Below are positions 1 to 5,090 of a stretch of DNA of 5,090 nucleotides, one piece after another. Position 1 is the first letter of the stretch; every line of letters starts with the position of its first letter. This DNA comes from ZCTH02-B3 sp036563895 (GTDB taxonomy: Bacteria; Bacillota; Bacilli; Paenibacillales; Paenibacillaceae): the NCBI GenBank assembly GCA_036563895.1, contig DATCLN010000063.1, positions 1 to 5,090 on the forward strand, read 5' to 3'. Under the pieces are notes generated by a model. That model worked only from the letters and a program-made list of their open reading frames with translations. It was not told the origin of the DNA and did not search any database. Made by a program: the position numbers and the translations under genes.

Positions 1-747
1 GGCGACGGCGTCCGCCAGTTCGTTCACGGAAGTTTCGGTCCCGGTGGAAAGGTTGTACACTCCGGTCAGATCGGTCAGGGAAGCCCGGTAAACGGCGTCG
101 GCGACATCTCCCACATAGATGAAATCGCGGGTTTGTCCGCCGTCGCCGAACACGATCAGTTCCTCCCCGGCCAGCGCCCGCCGGATGAACGCGGAGACGA
201 CGCCCCCTTCGCCTCCGTGCCCCTGTCTCGGGCCGTAAATGTTGGCGATGCGGAAGCAAAGCGTTTCCAAACCGAACATGTCCCGCCACTTCAAGAGGTA
301 CTGTTCACCGGTCCATTTGCTGATCCCATAGGGCGATATCGGGGCGCACGGCGCGCTTTCCCGGATCGGCACCTCTTCCTGCGGACCGTACACGGCCGCG
401 GAGGAGGCGAAGATCACTTTTTTCACGCCGTACTTCGCCGACAGGTTCAGGATGTTCACGAGCCCCAGCACGTTGGACCGGGCGTCCCCCTGCGGATTTT
501 CGAGAGACGAGGAAACGTCCGTCTGCGCGGCCAGATGCACCACCACGTCGAAGCCGCCGCTGCGGAACACCTCTTCGCAGGCCGGATCTTCCACGGACAT
601 GACGTAACTTCGGTGTTTGAAATCCGCGTATTCCTTGCGGCCCGTCGACAGGTTATCCAGGATGGAAACGTCCCATCCTTCCCGGTAAAACCTTTCGGCC
701 ACGAAAGAACCGACAAAACCGTATCCGCCGGTAACCAAAACTCTCAT
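1..747 (-). CDS. NAD-dependent epimerase/dehydratase, UDP-glucose 4-epimerase-like (C-terminus off window)
   Basis: This is an extended short-chain dehydrogenase that probably interconverts nucleotide sugars (GalE-like) in the cytoplasm for cell-surface polysaccharide or galactose metabolism. The first 249 residues are present of about 310 usual, and the frame runs open through the left edge. Visible motifs are the Rossmann NAD site TGGYGFVG (residues 6-13), an acidic residue D31 after the second beta strand, HLAAQTDV (71-78), SSAAVYG (115-121, with S116 aligning to the catalytic Ser of GalE), the catalytic YGISK (Y140, K144) and RDFIYVGDVADA (208-219). The ATG start is followed at once by the beta strand MRVLVTGG. 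It is preceded by AGAGGAA at 754-760, with a GGAGG further upstream. The gene lies downstream of the metY terminator and is probably transcribed on its own; I saw no convincing promoter. The family is certain, but the substrate cannot be read from the sequence. Confidence 0.93.
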   Translation of the reverse strand, partial: MRVLVTGGYGFVGSFVAERFYREGWDVSILDNLSTGRKEYADFKHRSYVMSVEDPACEEVFRSGGFDVVVHLAAQTDVSSSLENPQGDARSNVLGLVNILNLSAKYGVKKVIFASSAAVYGPQEEVPIRESAPCAPISPYGISKWTGEQYLLKWRDMFGLETLCFRIANIYGPRQGHGGEGGVVSAFIRRALAGEELIVFGDGGQTRDFIYVGDVADAVYRASLTDLTGVYNLSTGTETSVNELADAVA

Positions 748-931
748 TTTGGGTTCCTCTTTCCTCCGTTTGGAAGATGACAACCTTGTTCATTTCATAT
801 TCAGGCCGCGGGAAAAACATTCCAAAGGGAAGGACAACGGAAAGAAGGCCCGGCGGACGGCGAACGGCGGACATGCGCGGACGCACCGGAACATTCGCAC
901 TTCGTCGACAAAATGCCATGGAACAAAATAA

Positions 932-966
932 GGGAGAACCCGGGGCGTTTGCCCCGCGGTTCTCCC
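932..966 (-). terminator. rho-independent terminator of metY
   Basis: The outer arms GGGAGAACC (932-940) and GGTTCTCCC (958-966) are perfectly complementary. So are the inner arms CGGGGC (941-946) and GCCCCG (951-956), around a GTTT loop, with one unpaired C at 957. This gives about 15 base pairs. Read on the minus strand, the hairpin is followed by TTATTTTGTT (922-931), a U-rich tract. It begins 27 bp after the metY stop codon. The plus-strand side has no T run, so it should work only for leftward transcription. Confidence 0.9.
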
Positions 967-993
967 GCCGTTCCGCGGCGATGGTCCGCTTTT

Positions 994-2286
994 TTACCGC
1001 TGGCTTGCTTTCAGCGCCTCGTCGAGATCGTACAGGATGTCCTCGATGGCTTCGGTTCCGACGGACAGCCGGACCAGGCCCGGCGTGACGCCGGTGAGGA
1101 GCTGTTCCTGCGGAGACAGCTGCTGGTGCGTCGTGCTGGCCGGGTGGATGATGAGGGATTTGCTGTCGCCCACATTGGCCAGATGCGAAAACAGGCGCAC
1201 CGCGTTGATCAGCTTCTTGCCGGCTTCCACGCCGCCCTTGACCTCGAAGCTGAGAATCGCGCCCTGCCCCTTCGGCAGGTACTTTTTCGCCAGTTCATAG
1301 GAAGGATGGGATGGCAGGCCGGGATAGTTCACCCATTCCACGGCGGGATGCCCTTCCAGGAACCGGGCCACCTTCAGGGCATTCTCGCTGTGCCGCTCCA
1401 TGCGCAGGTGCAGCGTCTCCAGTCCCTGCAGGAACAGAAACGCGTTGAACGGCGACAGCGACGCGCCGATGTCGCGCAACAGCTGCACCCGCGCTTTGAT
1501 GATGTAGGCGAGGTTGCCGAACGTCTCCACATAGCGAAGCCCGTGGTAGCTCGGGTCGGGCTCGGTAAGTCCCGGGAACTTCCCGCTCGCCGCCCAGTCG
1601 AACTTGCCCGAATCCACGATGATGCCGCCGATGGAGGTGCCGTGGCCGCCGATGAATTTCGTCGCGGAGTGCACCACGATGTCCGCCCCGTGGTCGATGG
1701 GCCTGAGCAGGTAGGGCGTCGGGAACGTGTTGTCCACGATCAGCGGAATGCCGTTTTCATGGGCGATGGCGGCAATCCTTTCGATGTCCGGCACGTCGCC
1801 CTTCGGATTGCCGATGGTTTCCAGGTACAGCGCCTTGGTCTTCGCGGTGATGGCCCGCCGGAAATTCTCCGGGTCGGCGGGGTCCACGAAATGGACCTTG
1901 ATGCCGAGCTTCGGGAAGGTATGCGCAAACAGGTTGTATGTCCCGCCGTAGAGGCTCGTGGCCGAAACGATTTCGTCGCCCGCCCCGGCGATGTTCCAGA
2001 TCGCGTAGCTGATGGCGGCTTGTCCGGACGACGTGGCCAGCGCGCCGACGCCGCCTTCAAGGGCGGCCACCCGTTTCTCGAAAACGTCCGTCGTCGGATT
2101 CATGATGCGGGTGTAAATGTTGCCGAACTCCTTGAGCGCAAAAAGGTTCGCGGCATGCTCCGTGTCCCGGAATCCGTAGGACGTCGTCTGATAGATCGGC
2201 ACCGCCCGCGACAGCGTCGCGGGGTCCAGTTCCTGGCCCCCGTGGACGGCCAGCGTCTCCAGTCTGTAGTTTCTCTGTTCCGCCAT
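994..2286 (-). CDS. metY: O-acetylhomoserine sulfhydrylase (aminocarboxypropyltransferase), PLP-dependent
   Basis: This cytoplasmic Cys/Met-metabolism PLP enzyme makes homocysteine directly from O-acetyl-L-homoserine and sulfide; related enzymes can also take other thiols. The 430-residue length fits MetY, whereas MetB/MetC proteins are nearer 380-400. Visible motifs are the N-terminal ETLAVHGGQ (10-18), YTRIMNPT (59-65), SSGQAA for phosphate binding (86-91), VDNTF with D185 contacting the pyridine nitrogen, the Schiff-base lysine K210 in SATKFIGGHG, and VRLSVGTE with R406 for the substrate carboxylate. NVGDSKSLIIHPASTTH (371-387) is typical of the family. An upstream in-frame TTG at 2304 is possible, but GGAGG at 2295-2299 sits 8 bases before the ATG at 2286, so I chose the ATG. 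The gene is monocistronic by its own promoter and terminator. The leader is too short for an S-box or T-box. Confidence 0.95.
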   Translation of the reverse strand: MAEQRNYRLETLAVHGGQELDPATLSRAVPIYQTTSYGFRDTEHAANLFALKEFGNIYTRIMNPTTDVFEKRVAALEGGVGALATSSGQAAISYAIWNIAGAGDEIVSATSLYGGTYNLFAHTFPKLGIKVHFVDPADPENFRRAITAKTKALYLETIGNPKGDVPDIERIAAIAHENGIPLIVDNTFPTPYLLRPIDHGADIVVHSATKFIGGHGTSIGGIIVDSGKFDWAASGKFPGLTEPDPSYHGLRYVETFGNLAYIIKARVQLLRDIGASLSPFNAFLFLQGLETLHLRMERHSENALKVARFLEGHPAVEWVNYPGLPSHPSYELAKKYLPKGQGAILSFEVKGGVEAGKKLINAVRLFSHLANVGDSKSLIIHPASTTHQQLSPQEQLLTGVTPGLVRLSVGTEAIEDILYDLDEALKASQR

Positions 2287-2294
2287 TTTTCTCG

Positions 2295-2299
2295 CCTCC
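2295..2299 (-). promoter_or_regulatory. ribosome binding site deciding the metY start
   Basis: GGAGG on the minus strand lies 8 bases upstream of the ATG at 2286. It falls inside the 6-codon extension that the alternative TTG start (2304) would give, which argues against that longer start. Confidence 0.85.
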
Positions 2300-2348
2300 G
2301 CCAAAGTTTATAATTGTCCCTTTTGCAGAAATCCTTAGTTATCTGATC

Positions 2349-2368
2349 GGATTAATCTGATATTAACC
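2349..2368 (-). promoter_or_regulatory. candidate operator: palindrome at the metY transcription start
   Basis: On the minus strand TTAAT (2362-2366) and ATTAA (2352-2356) form an inverted repeat with a 5-base spacer. Outer GG (2367-2368) and CC (2349-2350) extend it with one extra base on one side. It covers the transcription start expected from the promoter at 2371-2399, where a repressor would block initiation. A direct repeat ATCAGAT (2355-2361 and 2341-2347, period 14) overlaps it. A sulfur-responsive regulator such as CymR is a guess from gene function; I did not match a known consensus. Confidence 0.4.
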
Positions 2369-2370
2369 TC

Positions 2371-2399
2371 ATCTTACTCCGTCTGTTCGCGGACGTCAA
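2371..2399 (-). promoter_or_regulatory. sigma-A-type promoter for metY
   Basis: On the minus strand TTGACG (2394-2399) is followed by exactly 17 bases and then TAAGAT (2371-2376). That is 5/6 and 4/6 matches to the -35 and -10 consensus. The predicted start near 2364 gives a leader of about 80 bases. The -10 hexamer contains the TAA stop codon of the upstream gtrA-family gene, so the promoter lies within that gene's end. Confidence 0.65.
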
Positions 2400-2802
2400 T
2401 GGTTTTTTTGGTTTGCATGCGAAAAACCCAAAACCGGCTTCCGGCGTAACCCACCGCCAGGGACGCGGCGATGGAGACCGCCTTCGCCCACAGCGGTGTC
2501 CACCCCGCCCCTTCCGCAAGAAGCAGAAGAACCGCCGTGGCGGCGGCAAAGGCGGCCGCCTGGTTCGCCCCGAACCGCAGCCATTCGCCCGGATGCGGCC
2601 GGCGGGTCACCCGAAACGTCCAATGACGGTTCAACAGGTAGCTGTTCACCACGCCCGCGCCGTACGAGACGGCCTGCGCCCAGAGTACGGGAACTCCCGC
2701 AGCCAGCGCCAGCAGCGCAAAAACGGCGAAATCCACGCCGGTGTTCAGCGCGCCCACCAGCGCGAATTTCGTCATTCTCTTCCATTCCGTCCCCGGGATC
2801 AT
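2374..2802 (-). CDS. GtrA-family four-helix membrane protein
   Basis: GtrA/DPMS-type proteins are small integral membrane proteins thought to help move polyprenyl-phosphate-linked sugars across the membrane or to assist a glycosyltransferase in decorating surface polymers. The 142 residues show four hydrophobic helices: about 13-36, 37-57, 79-98 and 104-125. They carry the family signatures NSYLLNRHWTF (53-63) after helix 2 and GSRFWVF (121-127) after helix 4, and a charged tail. The ATG at 2802 has a distant AGGGGG upstream. Met10 (ATG at 2775), which begins MTKFALVGALNTG, is also a typical family start, so the N-terminus is uncertain by nine residues. It lies 37 bp after the YuiB-like gene and is probably in its transcript. 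No glycosyltransferase partner is adjacent in the window. Confidence 0.88.
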   Translation of the reverse strand: MIPGTEWKRMTKFALVGALNTGVDFAVFALLALAAGVPVLWAQAVSYGAGVVNSYLLNRHWTFRVTRRPHPGEWLRFGANQAAAFAAATAVLLLLAEGAGWTPLWAKAVSIAASLAVGYAGSRFWVFRMQTKKTIDVREQTE

Positions 2803-2839
2803 CGGACTTGCCCGCCCCCTGCCGTTTCGGCGCGTCCGG

Positions 2840-3148
2840 TCAGAACATCCGGTAGCCCCGGCGCCTGAGTTCCCGGATCGCCCAGCCGCTCCCGACCGCG
2901 CCGACGGCCCCGCCGATCAGCGGGAAAAACCAGACGAGGAAAAACGCCGCGAGGTTCTGGCCAATCGACAGCTCCGGTTTCCAGGCGTACCAGATGCCGA
3001 GCGGGATGACCACCACCACGTACAGCACGGCCGGCAGCCAGGTGGTTTTCACCAGCATGTTCAAAATGAAGCCGATGCCGAAAAACAGCACGAAAATCAG
3101 CAACGTCCCCACTATTTCCTGCAGGACGCCAAATATGACGCTTCCCAT
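2840..3148 (-). CDS. small membrane protein, YuiB-like
   Basis: This is a 102-residue integral membrane protein of unknown function. Three hydrophobic segments are clear: about 13-33, 36-54 and 65-89. A basic C-terminal tail (RELRRRGYRMF) probably faces the cytoplasm. The stretch FVLFFGIGFILNM (19-31) and the overall size recall the YuiB family of Bacillus and Paenibacillus; this is from memory and was not searched. The ATG at 3148 gives the full first helix. Its only purine-rich site, AGGGGG, lies about 15 bases upstream, so initiation may be weak. A GTG at codon 13 preceded by AGGA is an alternative. It is likely the first gene of a two-gene unit with the GtrA-family gene, driven by a candidate promoter at 3205-3234. 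Confidence 0.75.
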   Translation of the reverse strand: MGSVIFGVLQEIVGTLLIFVLFFGIGFILNMLVKTTWLPAVLYVVVVIPLGIWYAWKPELSIGQNLAAFFLVWFFPLIGGAVGAVGSGWAIRELRRRGYRMF

Positions 3149-3204
3149 GGTCTTGTAAGCGATCCCCCTGCGCCTGCCGGTCGCCCGGCGGCGCGTTTTG
3201 TTCC

Positions 3205-3234
3205 AGTTTACCGAATGGCGGAGGCGCCCGTCAA
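3205..3234 (-). promoter_or_regulatory. candidate promoter for the YuiB-like/gtrA unit
   Basis: On the minus strand TTGACG (3229-3234), an 18-base spacer and TAAACT (3205-3210) match the -35 at 5/6 and the -10 at 4/6. It lies in the 103-bp gap between ung and the YuiB-like gene, just after the ung stop codon, and predicts a leader of about 50 bases. I see no U-tract terminator for ung in the gap, so read-through from ung is also possible. Confidence 0.45.
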
Positions 3235-3251
3235 ACCCGCCAGGACGGCCT

Positions 3252-3992
3252 TCACGCCCGCCGGGACGAACGGGCGGCGGGATATCCGGGGCCCTGCGGG
3301 CGGTACGGAGGAAGGTCCGGTATATCCGGGATCGCCCAGTCGATCTCCTCCATGCCCACGCTGCGCAGGAACGCGTTGGTCCGGGAAAAAGGCCGGCTCC
3401 CGAAAAAACCTCTGCTCGCCGACAGCGGACTGGGATGCGGCGAACAGATCACATGGTGGCGCGAGGTGTCGATCAGCGGCAGTTTCGACTGGGCATGGCT
3501 GCCCCACAGGATGAACACCATCGGCTGCTCACGGGCGCTCAGCACTTCGATGACCCGGTCGGTGAACGTCTCCCAGCCGATGCCGCGGTGGGAATTGGCG
3601 ACGCCCGCCCGCACGGTGAGCACCGTGTTCAGGAGCAGCACGCCTTCCTCGGCCCATTTGACCAGACAGCCGTGGTTGGGAATCGGACAACCCAGGTCGT
3701 CGTGCAATTCGCGGAAAATATTTTGCAGCGAGGGAGGCTGCGGAATGCCCGGTTTGACGGAAAAGCTGAGCCCGTGGGCCTGCCCCGGCCCGTGGTAGGG
3801 GTCCTGACCCAGGATCACCGCCTTCACCCGGCTGTAGGGCGTCAGGTGAAAGGCGTTGTAAATGTCGTACATGTCCGGATAGATCGTTTCTCTTCGGTAG
3901 GCTTCCTTGAGGAACTCGCGGAGACGGAGATAGTAGGGCTTGGAAAATTCCTGCTCCAGAAGCGGCGCCCAGTCGTTGCGCAGAATGGCCAC
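3252..3992 (-). CDS. ung: uracil-DNA glycosylase, family 1
   Basis: This enzyme excises uracil from DNA as the first step of base-excision repair. With the start chosen here (246 residues), the water-activating motif GQDPYHG is at 62-68 (Asp64). Other motifs are GLSFSV (74-79), the uracil-reading Asn122 in LLLNTVLTV, and the minor-groove loop HPSPLSASRGFFGSRPFS at 186-203 (catalytic His186). All key residues are present. A GTG at 4004 would add four residues, but its Shine-Dalgarno abuts it. The GTG at 3992 has GGAGAGG 11 bases upstream, and its product lines up with Bacillus Ung N-termini (LEQEFSKPYY). The family core ends near IDWAIPDIP (217-225), so about 21 extra Pro/Arg-rich residues follow. 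It is divergent from hemQ. Confidence 0.96.
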   Translation of the reverse strand: MAILRNDWAPLLEQEFSKPYYLRLREFLKEAYRRETIYPDMYDIYNAFHLTPYSRVKAVILGQDPYHGPGQAHGLSFSVKPGIPQPPSLQNIFRELHDDLGCPIPNHGCLVKWAEEGVLLLNTVLTVRAGVANSHRGIGWETFTDRVIEVLSAREQPMVFILWGSHAQSKLPLIDTSRHHVICSPHPSPLSASRGFFGSRPFSRTNAFLRSVGMEEIDWAIPDIPDLPPYRPQGPGYPAARSSRRA

Positions 3993-4003
3993 CCTTGCTT
4001 CCA

Positions 4004-4010
4004 CCTCTCC
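4004..4010 (-). promoter_or_regulatory. ribosome binding site deciding the ung start
   Basis: GGAGAGG on the minus strand touches the upstream GTG (4002-4004) but lies 11 bases before the GTG at 3990-3992. The spacing, although slightly long, favours the downstream start. Confidence 0.6.
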
Positions 4011-4043
4011 CGAACGTCCTTGCGCACAATTCCATCCGACACC

Positions 4044-4072
4044 ATTCTAGTGGAAATTCAGCCTTTCGTCAC
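4044..4072 (-). promoter_or_regulatory. promoter for ung
   Basis: On the minus strand GTGACG (4067-4072), a 17-base spacer and TAGAAT (4044-4049) match the -35 at 4/6 and the -10 at 5/6. The predicted leader is about 45 bases. It is back to back with the hemQ promoter, with 11 bp between the two -35 hexamers. Confidence 0.55.
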
Positions 4073-4083
4073 CGTTTGTTCGT

Positions 4084-4113
4084 TTGCCTGCGGCCGGACC
4101 GGTCGGATACAAT
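4084..4113 (+). promoter_or_regulatory. promoter for hemQ
   Basis: TTGCCT (4084-4089), an 18-base spacer and TACAAT (4108-4113) match the -35 at 4/6 and the -10 at 5/6. Transcription would start near 4120, leaving a leader of about 70 bases before the hemQ ATG. A tandem CGTTTG (4073-4078 and 4081-4086) lies across the -35 region. Confidence 0.55.
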
Positions 4114-4174
4114 GGGGACGGAACACTTCGCGGACAAGGACGACACGCTGCGCCCGACGCATGGCGCGGCCGCC

Positions 4175-4183
4175 AAAGGAGAG
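4175..4183 (+). promoter_or_regulatory. ribosome binding site deciding the hemQ start
   Basis: AAAGGAGAG sits 6 bases before the ATG at 4190 (8 bases counted from the AAGGAG core) and directly against another in-frame ATG at 4184. The spacing selects 4190. The reading frame is open far upstream, across the promoter, but has no comparable site there. Confidence 0.85.
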
Positions 4184-4189
4184 ATGGGC

Positions 4190-4933
4190 ATGAGCGAAGC
4201 GGTGCAAACCCTTGAAGGCTGGTATGCCTTGCACGATTTTCGCACGATGGACTGGACGGCCTGGGAGGAAGCTACGGCGGACCTGAAGGAACGCGCCGTC
4301 CGGGAGCTTCTGGAGCAGGTGGCCGAATGGGAAGCGGCGGAAGCGGACAAAAAGGGCAGCTATGCCGTTTACGCCGTCGTGGGACAGAAAGCCGACCTGC
4401 TGTTTCTCAACCTGCGGGAGACGCTGGAGGAGCTGAACGCCGTCGAGACGAAGCTGAACCGGTCCGCGTTCGGACGGTTCACCAGCCCTGCCTGGTCCTA
4501 CGTGAGCGTCGTCGAGCTGAGCGGCTACACGGGGGACCCGAACGTCGACCCGATGCAGGTGCCGGAAATCGCGGCGCGGCTGAAGCCGATTCTGCCGAAG
4601 ACGAAGCATATCTGCTTCTACCCGATGAACAAGCGGCGGCTGGGAGACGACAACTGGTACATGCTGCCCTTTGACAAGCGCCGTGAGCTGATGCAGGCTC
4701 ACGGCATGACGGGGCGCAAGTACGCGGGCAAGGTGCGGCAGATCGTCACCGGGTCCGTCGGCCTGGACGACTGGGAATGGGGCGTCACCCTGTTCTCGGA
4801 CGACGCGCTGCAGTTCAAGAAACTCGTCTACGAAATGCGGTTCGACGAAGTAAGCGCCCGCTACGGCGAATTCGGCCCGTTCCTGGTCGGGAACCTCCTC
4901 ACCCGCGAAGGGCTGGAAAATTATCTGCGTTAA
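4190..4933 (+). CDS. hemQ: coproheme decarboxylase (HemQ; chlorite dismutase-like fold)
   Basis: HemQ catalyses the last step of the coproporphyrin-dependent haem pathway of Gram-positive bacteria: two peroxide-driven oxidative decarboxylations that turn coproheme III into haem b. The 247 residues match the usual length of about 250. Aligned from memory to the Geobacillus enzyme with an offset of one residue, the functional residues are all present: Tyr144 (radical site) and Lys148 in CFYPMNKRR, Trp156 in NWYMLP, the proximal haem ligand His171 in MQAHGMTGRKYAG, and Gln184 in KVRQIVTGSVG (the HemQ-type distal residue; true chlorite dismutases have Arg there). The gene stands alone and is divergent from ung. 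It has a strong Shine-Dalgarno and its own candidate promoter. No clear terminator follows: a group II intron end on the opposite strand begins 17 bp after the TAA. Confidence 0.96.
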   Translation: MSEAVQTLEGWYALHDFRTMDWTAWEEATADLKERAVRELLEQVAEWEAAEADKKGSYAVYAVVGQKADLLFLNLRETLEELNAVETKLNRSAFGRFTSPAWSYVSVVELSGYTGDPNVDPMQVPEIAARLKPILPKTKHICFYPMNKRRLGDDNWYMLPFDKRRELMQAHGMTGRKYAGKVRQIVTGSVGLDDWEWGVTLFSDDALQFKKLVYEMRFDEVSARYGEFGPFLVGNLLTREGLENYLR

Positions 4934-4950
4934 ATGCGCGCGGTCGCCGA

Positions 4951-4986
4951 ATCGAGTAGAAGGGGGCGGCTAGCCCCCGTCCTCTC
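4951..4986 (-). ncRNA. group II intron domain VI with branch-point adenosine
   Basis: On the minus strand GAG (4984-4986) pairs with CUC (4954-4956), AGGA (4980-4983) with UUCU (4958-4961, one G-U pair), and GGGGGC (4973-4978) with GCCCCC (4962-4967) around a five-base UAGCC loop. C4979 is bulged on one side. The single unpaired A4957 on the other side is the expected branch point, the seventh base from the intron's 3' end at 4951, which is the canonical distance. Confidence 0.82.
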
Positions 4987-4988
4987 AC

Positions 4989-5020
4989 ACCACCTGGCAT
5001 GCGGGTCCGCACCAGGCGGT
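4989..5020 (-). ncRNA. group II intron domain V (catalytic hairpin)
   Basis: ACCGCCUGG (5012-5020) pairs fully with CCAGGUGGU (4989-4997), including the wobble G5017-U4992. The two-base bulge UG (4998-4999) follows, then UGCG (5008-5011) pairs with CGCA (5000-5003) around a GACC loop (5004-5007). The catalytic triad is CGC (5016-5018) centred on the G-U wobble, the variant found in some introns instead of AGC. The upper helix is short and the loop is not GNRA. Confidence 0.85.
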
Positions 5021-5029
5021 TCCGAAGAG

Positions 5030-5089
5030 TTAACGAAATGCCAGGCAACATTCAAGCATGCTGACCAGCCCTTGCGCCTGAAAATATCG
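5030..5089 (-). CDS. ltrA: C-terminal end of group II intron reverse transcriptase/maturase (partial)
   Basis: On the minus strand one frame reads RYFQAQGLVSMLECCLAFR and then TAA (5030-5032), open to the right edge. The run YFQAQGLVS resembles C-termini of LtrA-type intron-encoded proteins as I remember them. The position, ending nine bases before domain V, is where such an ORF should stop. Of the other two minus-strand frames, one stops inside this stretch and the other runs on through both RNA domains. Only 19 residues are visible, so the identity rests mainly on the intron context, and I cannot say whether the full gene is intact. Confidence 0.6.
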   Translation of the reverse strand, partial: RYFQAQGLVSMLECCLAFR

Positions 5090-5090
5090 G

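Larger units (their letters stand above)
4951..5090 (-). mobile_element. group II intron, 3' end (body continues beyond the window)
   Basis: Read on the minus strand, this stretch shows in order a short coding tail ending in TAA, domain V, a short linker, domain VI and a 3' end CTACTCGAT. These are the parts of a self-splicing retroelement expected downstream of its reverse-transcriptase gene. Both RNA domains fold with the correct bulges. The string GGTGGTGTGAGAGGACGG is familiar from intron ends in Firmicutes. The intron/exon boundary is placed at 4951/4950 from the AU end and the branch-point distance, give or take one base. The 5' end, domains I-IV and most of the maturase lie to the right. 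The element is antisense to hemQ. Confidence 0.88.

Noticed and set aside
133..780. 215-codon open frame antisense to the epimerase
   Set aside because: Shadow frame with no domain. The opposite strand carries the full NAD-binding and YxxxK motifs.
853..882. Three copies of GCGGAC (853, 867, 877) in the metY-epimerase spacer
   Set aside because: The spacing is irregular and the motif is expected by chance in GC-rich DNA.
748..931. Promoter for the epimerase gene
   Set aside because: The best pair (TTGGAA, 17 bases, GAATAT on the minus strand) matches the consensus too poorly to call.
913..2313. 466-codon open frame antisense to metY
   Set aside because: It is a GC-driven shadow frame: Arg/His/Pro-rich, no recognisable domain, no Shine-Dalgarno, and it crosses the metY terminator. 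metY itself has every catalytic motif.
2287..2364. SAM (S-box) or T-box riboswitch ahead of metY
   Set aside because: The leader is only about 80 bases, with no T-box specificity motif, no S-box helices and no terminator hairpin.
4011..4024. LexA/DinR-like box (CGAAC-N4-TTGCG) in the ung leader
   Set aside because: One half-site is perfect but the other matches only about 3 of 5 positions, and ung is not a usual SOS gene.
3995..4189. 65-codon in-frame N-terminal extension of hemQ
   Set aside because: It would start upstream of the hemQ promoter and translate across it. HemQ proteins begin near the Shine-Dalgarno-supported ATG at 4190.
3198..4193. 331-codon open frame antisense to ung
   Set aside because: No protein family features and no start signal. 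ung on the other strand is complete.
4934..5090. Open frame beginning with an ATG directly after the hemQ stop codon (TAAATG), running to the right edge
   Set aside because: It has no ribosome binding site and is antisense to the structured intron end, so its openness is incidental.

Overview
The window reads as chromosome of a GC-rich Gram-positive (Firmicutes) bacterium, most likely Paenibacillaceae or a close relative. The main clues are a HemQ-type coproheme decarboxylase (the monoderm haem route), a YuiB-like small membrane protein, a Firmicutes-style family-1 uracil-DNA glycosylase, consistent Shine-Dalgarno sites and sigma-A-like promoters. The genus is an inference.

Layout from left to right. 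A sugar-nucleotide epimerase/dehydratase, cut off by the left edge, lies on the minus strand (1-747). After a short spacer comes metY, also on the minus strand (994-2286), closed by a strong rho-independent terminator (932-966). Its promoter overlaps the end of the upstream gtrA-family gene (2374-2802, minus), and a palindrome lies at the predicted transcription start. A YuiB-like membrane protein gene (2840-3148, minus) precedes gtrA by 37 bp, so the two are probably co-transcribed. Next is ung (3252-3992, minus), divergent from hemQ (4190-4933, plus). The ung and hemQ promoters sit back to back in a 197-bp intergenic region.

Only 17 bp after the hemQ stop codon, the right edge holds the 3' end of a group II intron on the minus strand (4951-5090). 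It shows a complete domain VI with a bulged branch-point A, a complete domain V with a CGC triad and two-base bulge, and what looks like the last 19 codons of the intron-encoded reverse transcriptase/maturase. The rest of the intron lies beyond the window. It is the only mobile element seen.

Most genes are unlinked housekeeping functions: methionine/cysteine synthesis (metY), base-excision repair (ung), haem b synthesis (hemQ) and envelope functions (epimerase, GtrA, YuiB-like). I found no defence system, CRISPR array, tRNA or rRNA, and no convincing new multi-gene system. The points most worth checking are the intron end inserted antisense behind hemQ, and the metY promoter/operator embedded in the gtrA stop region.
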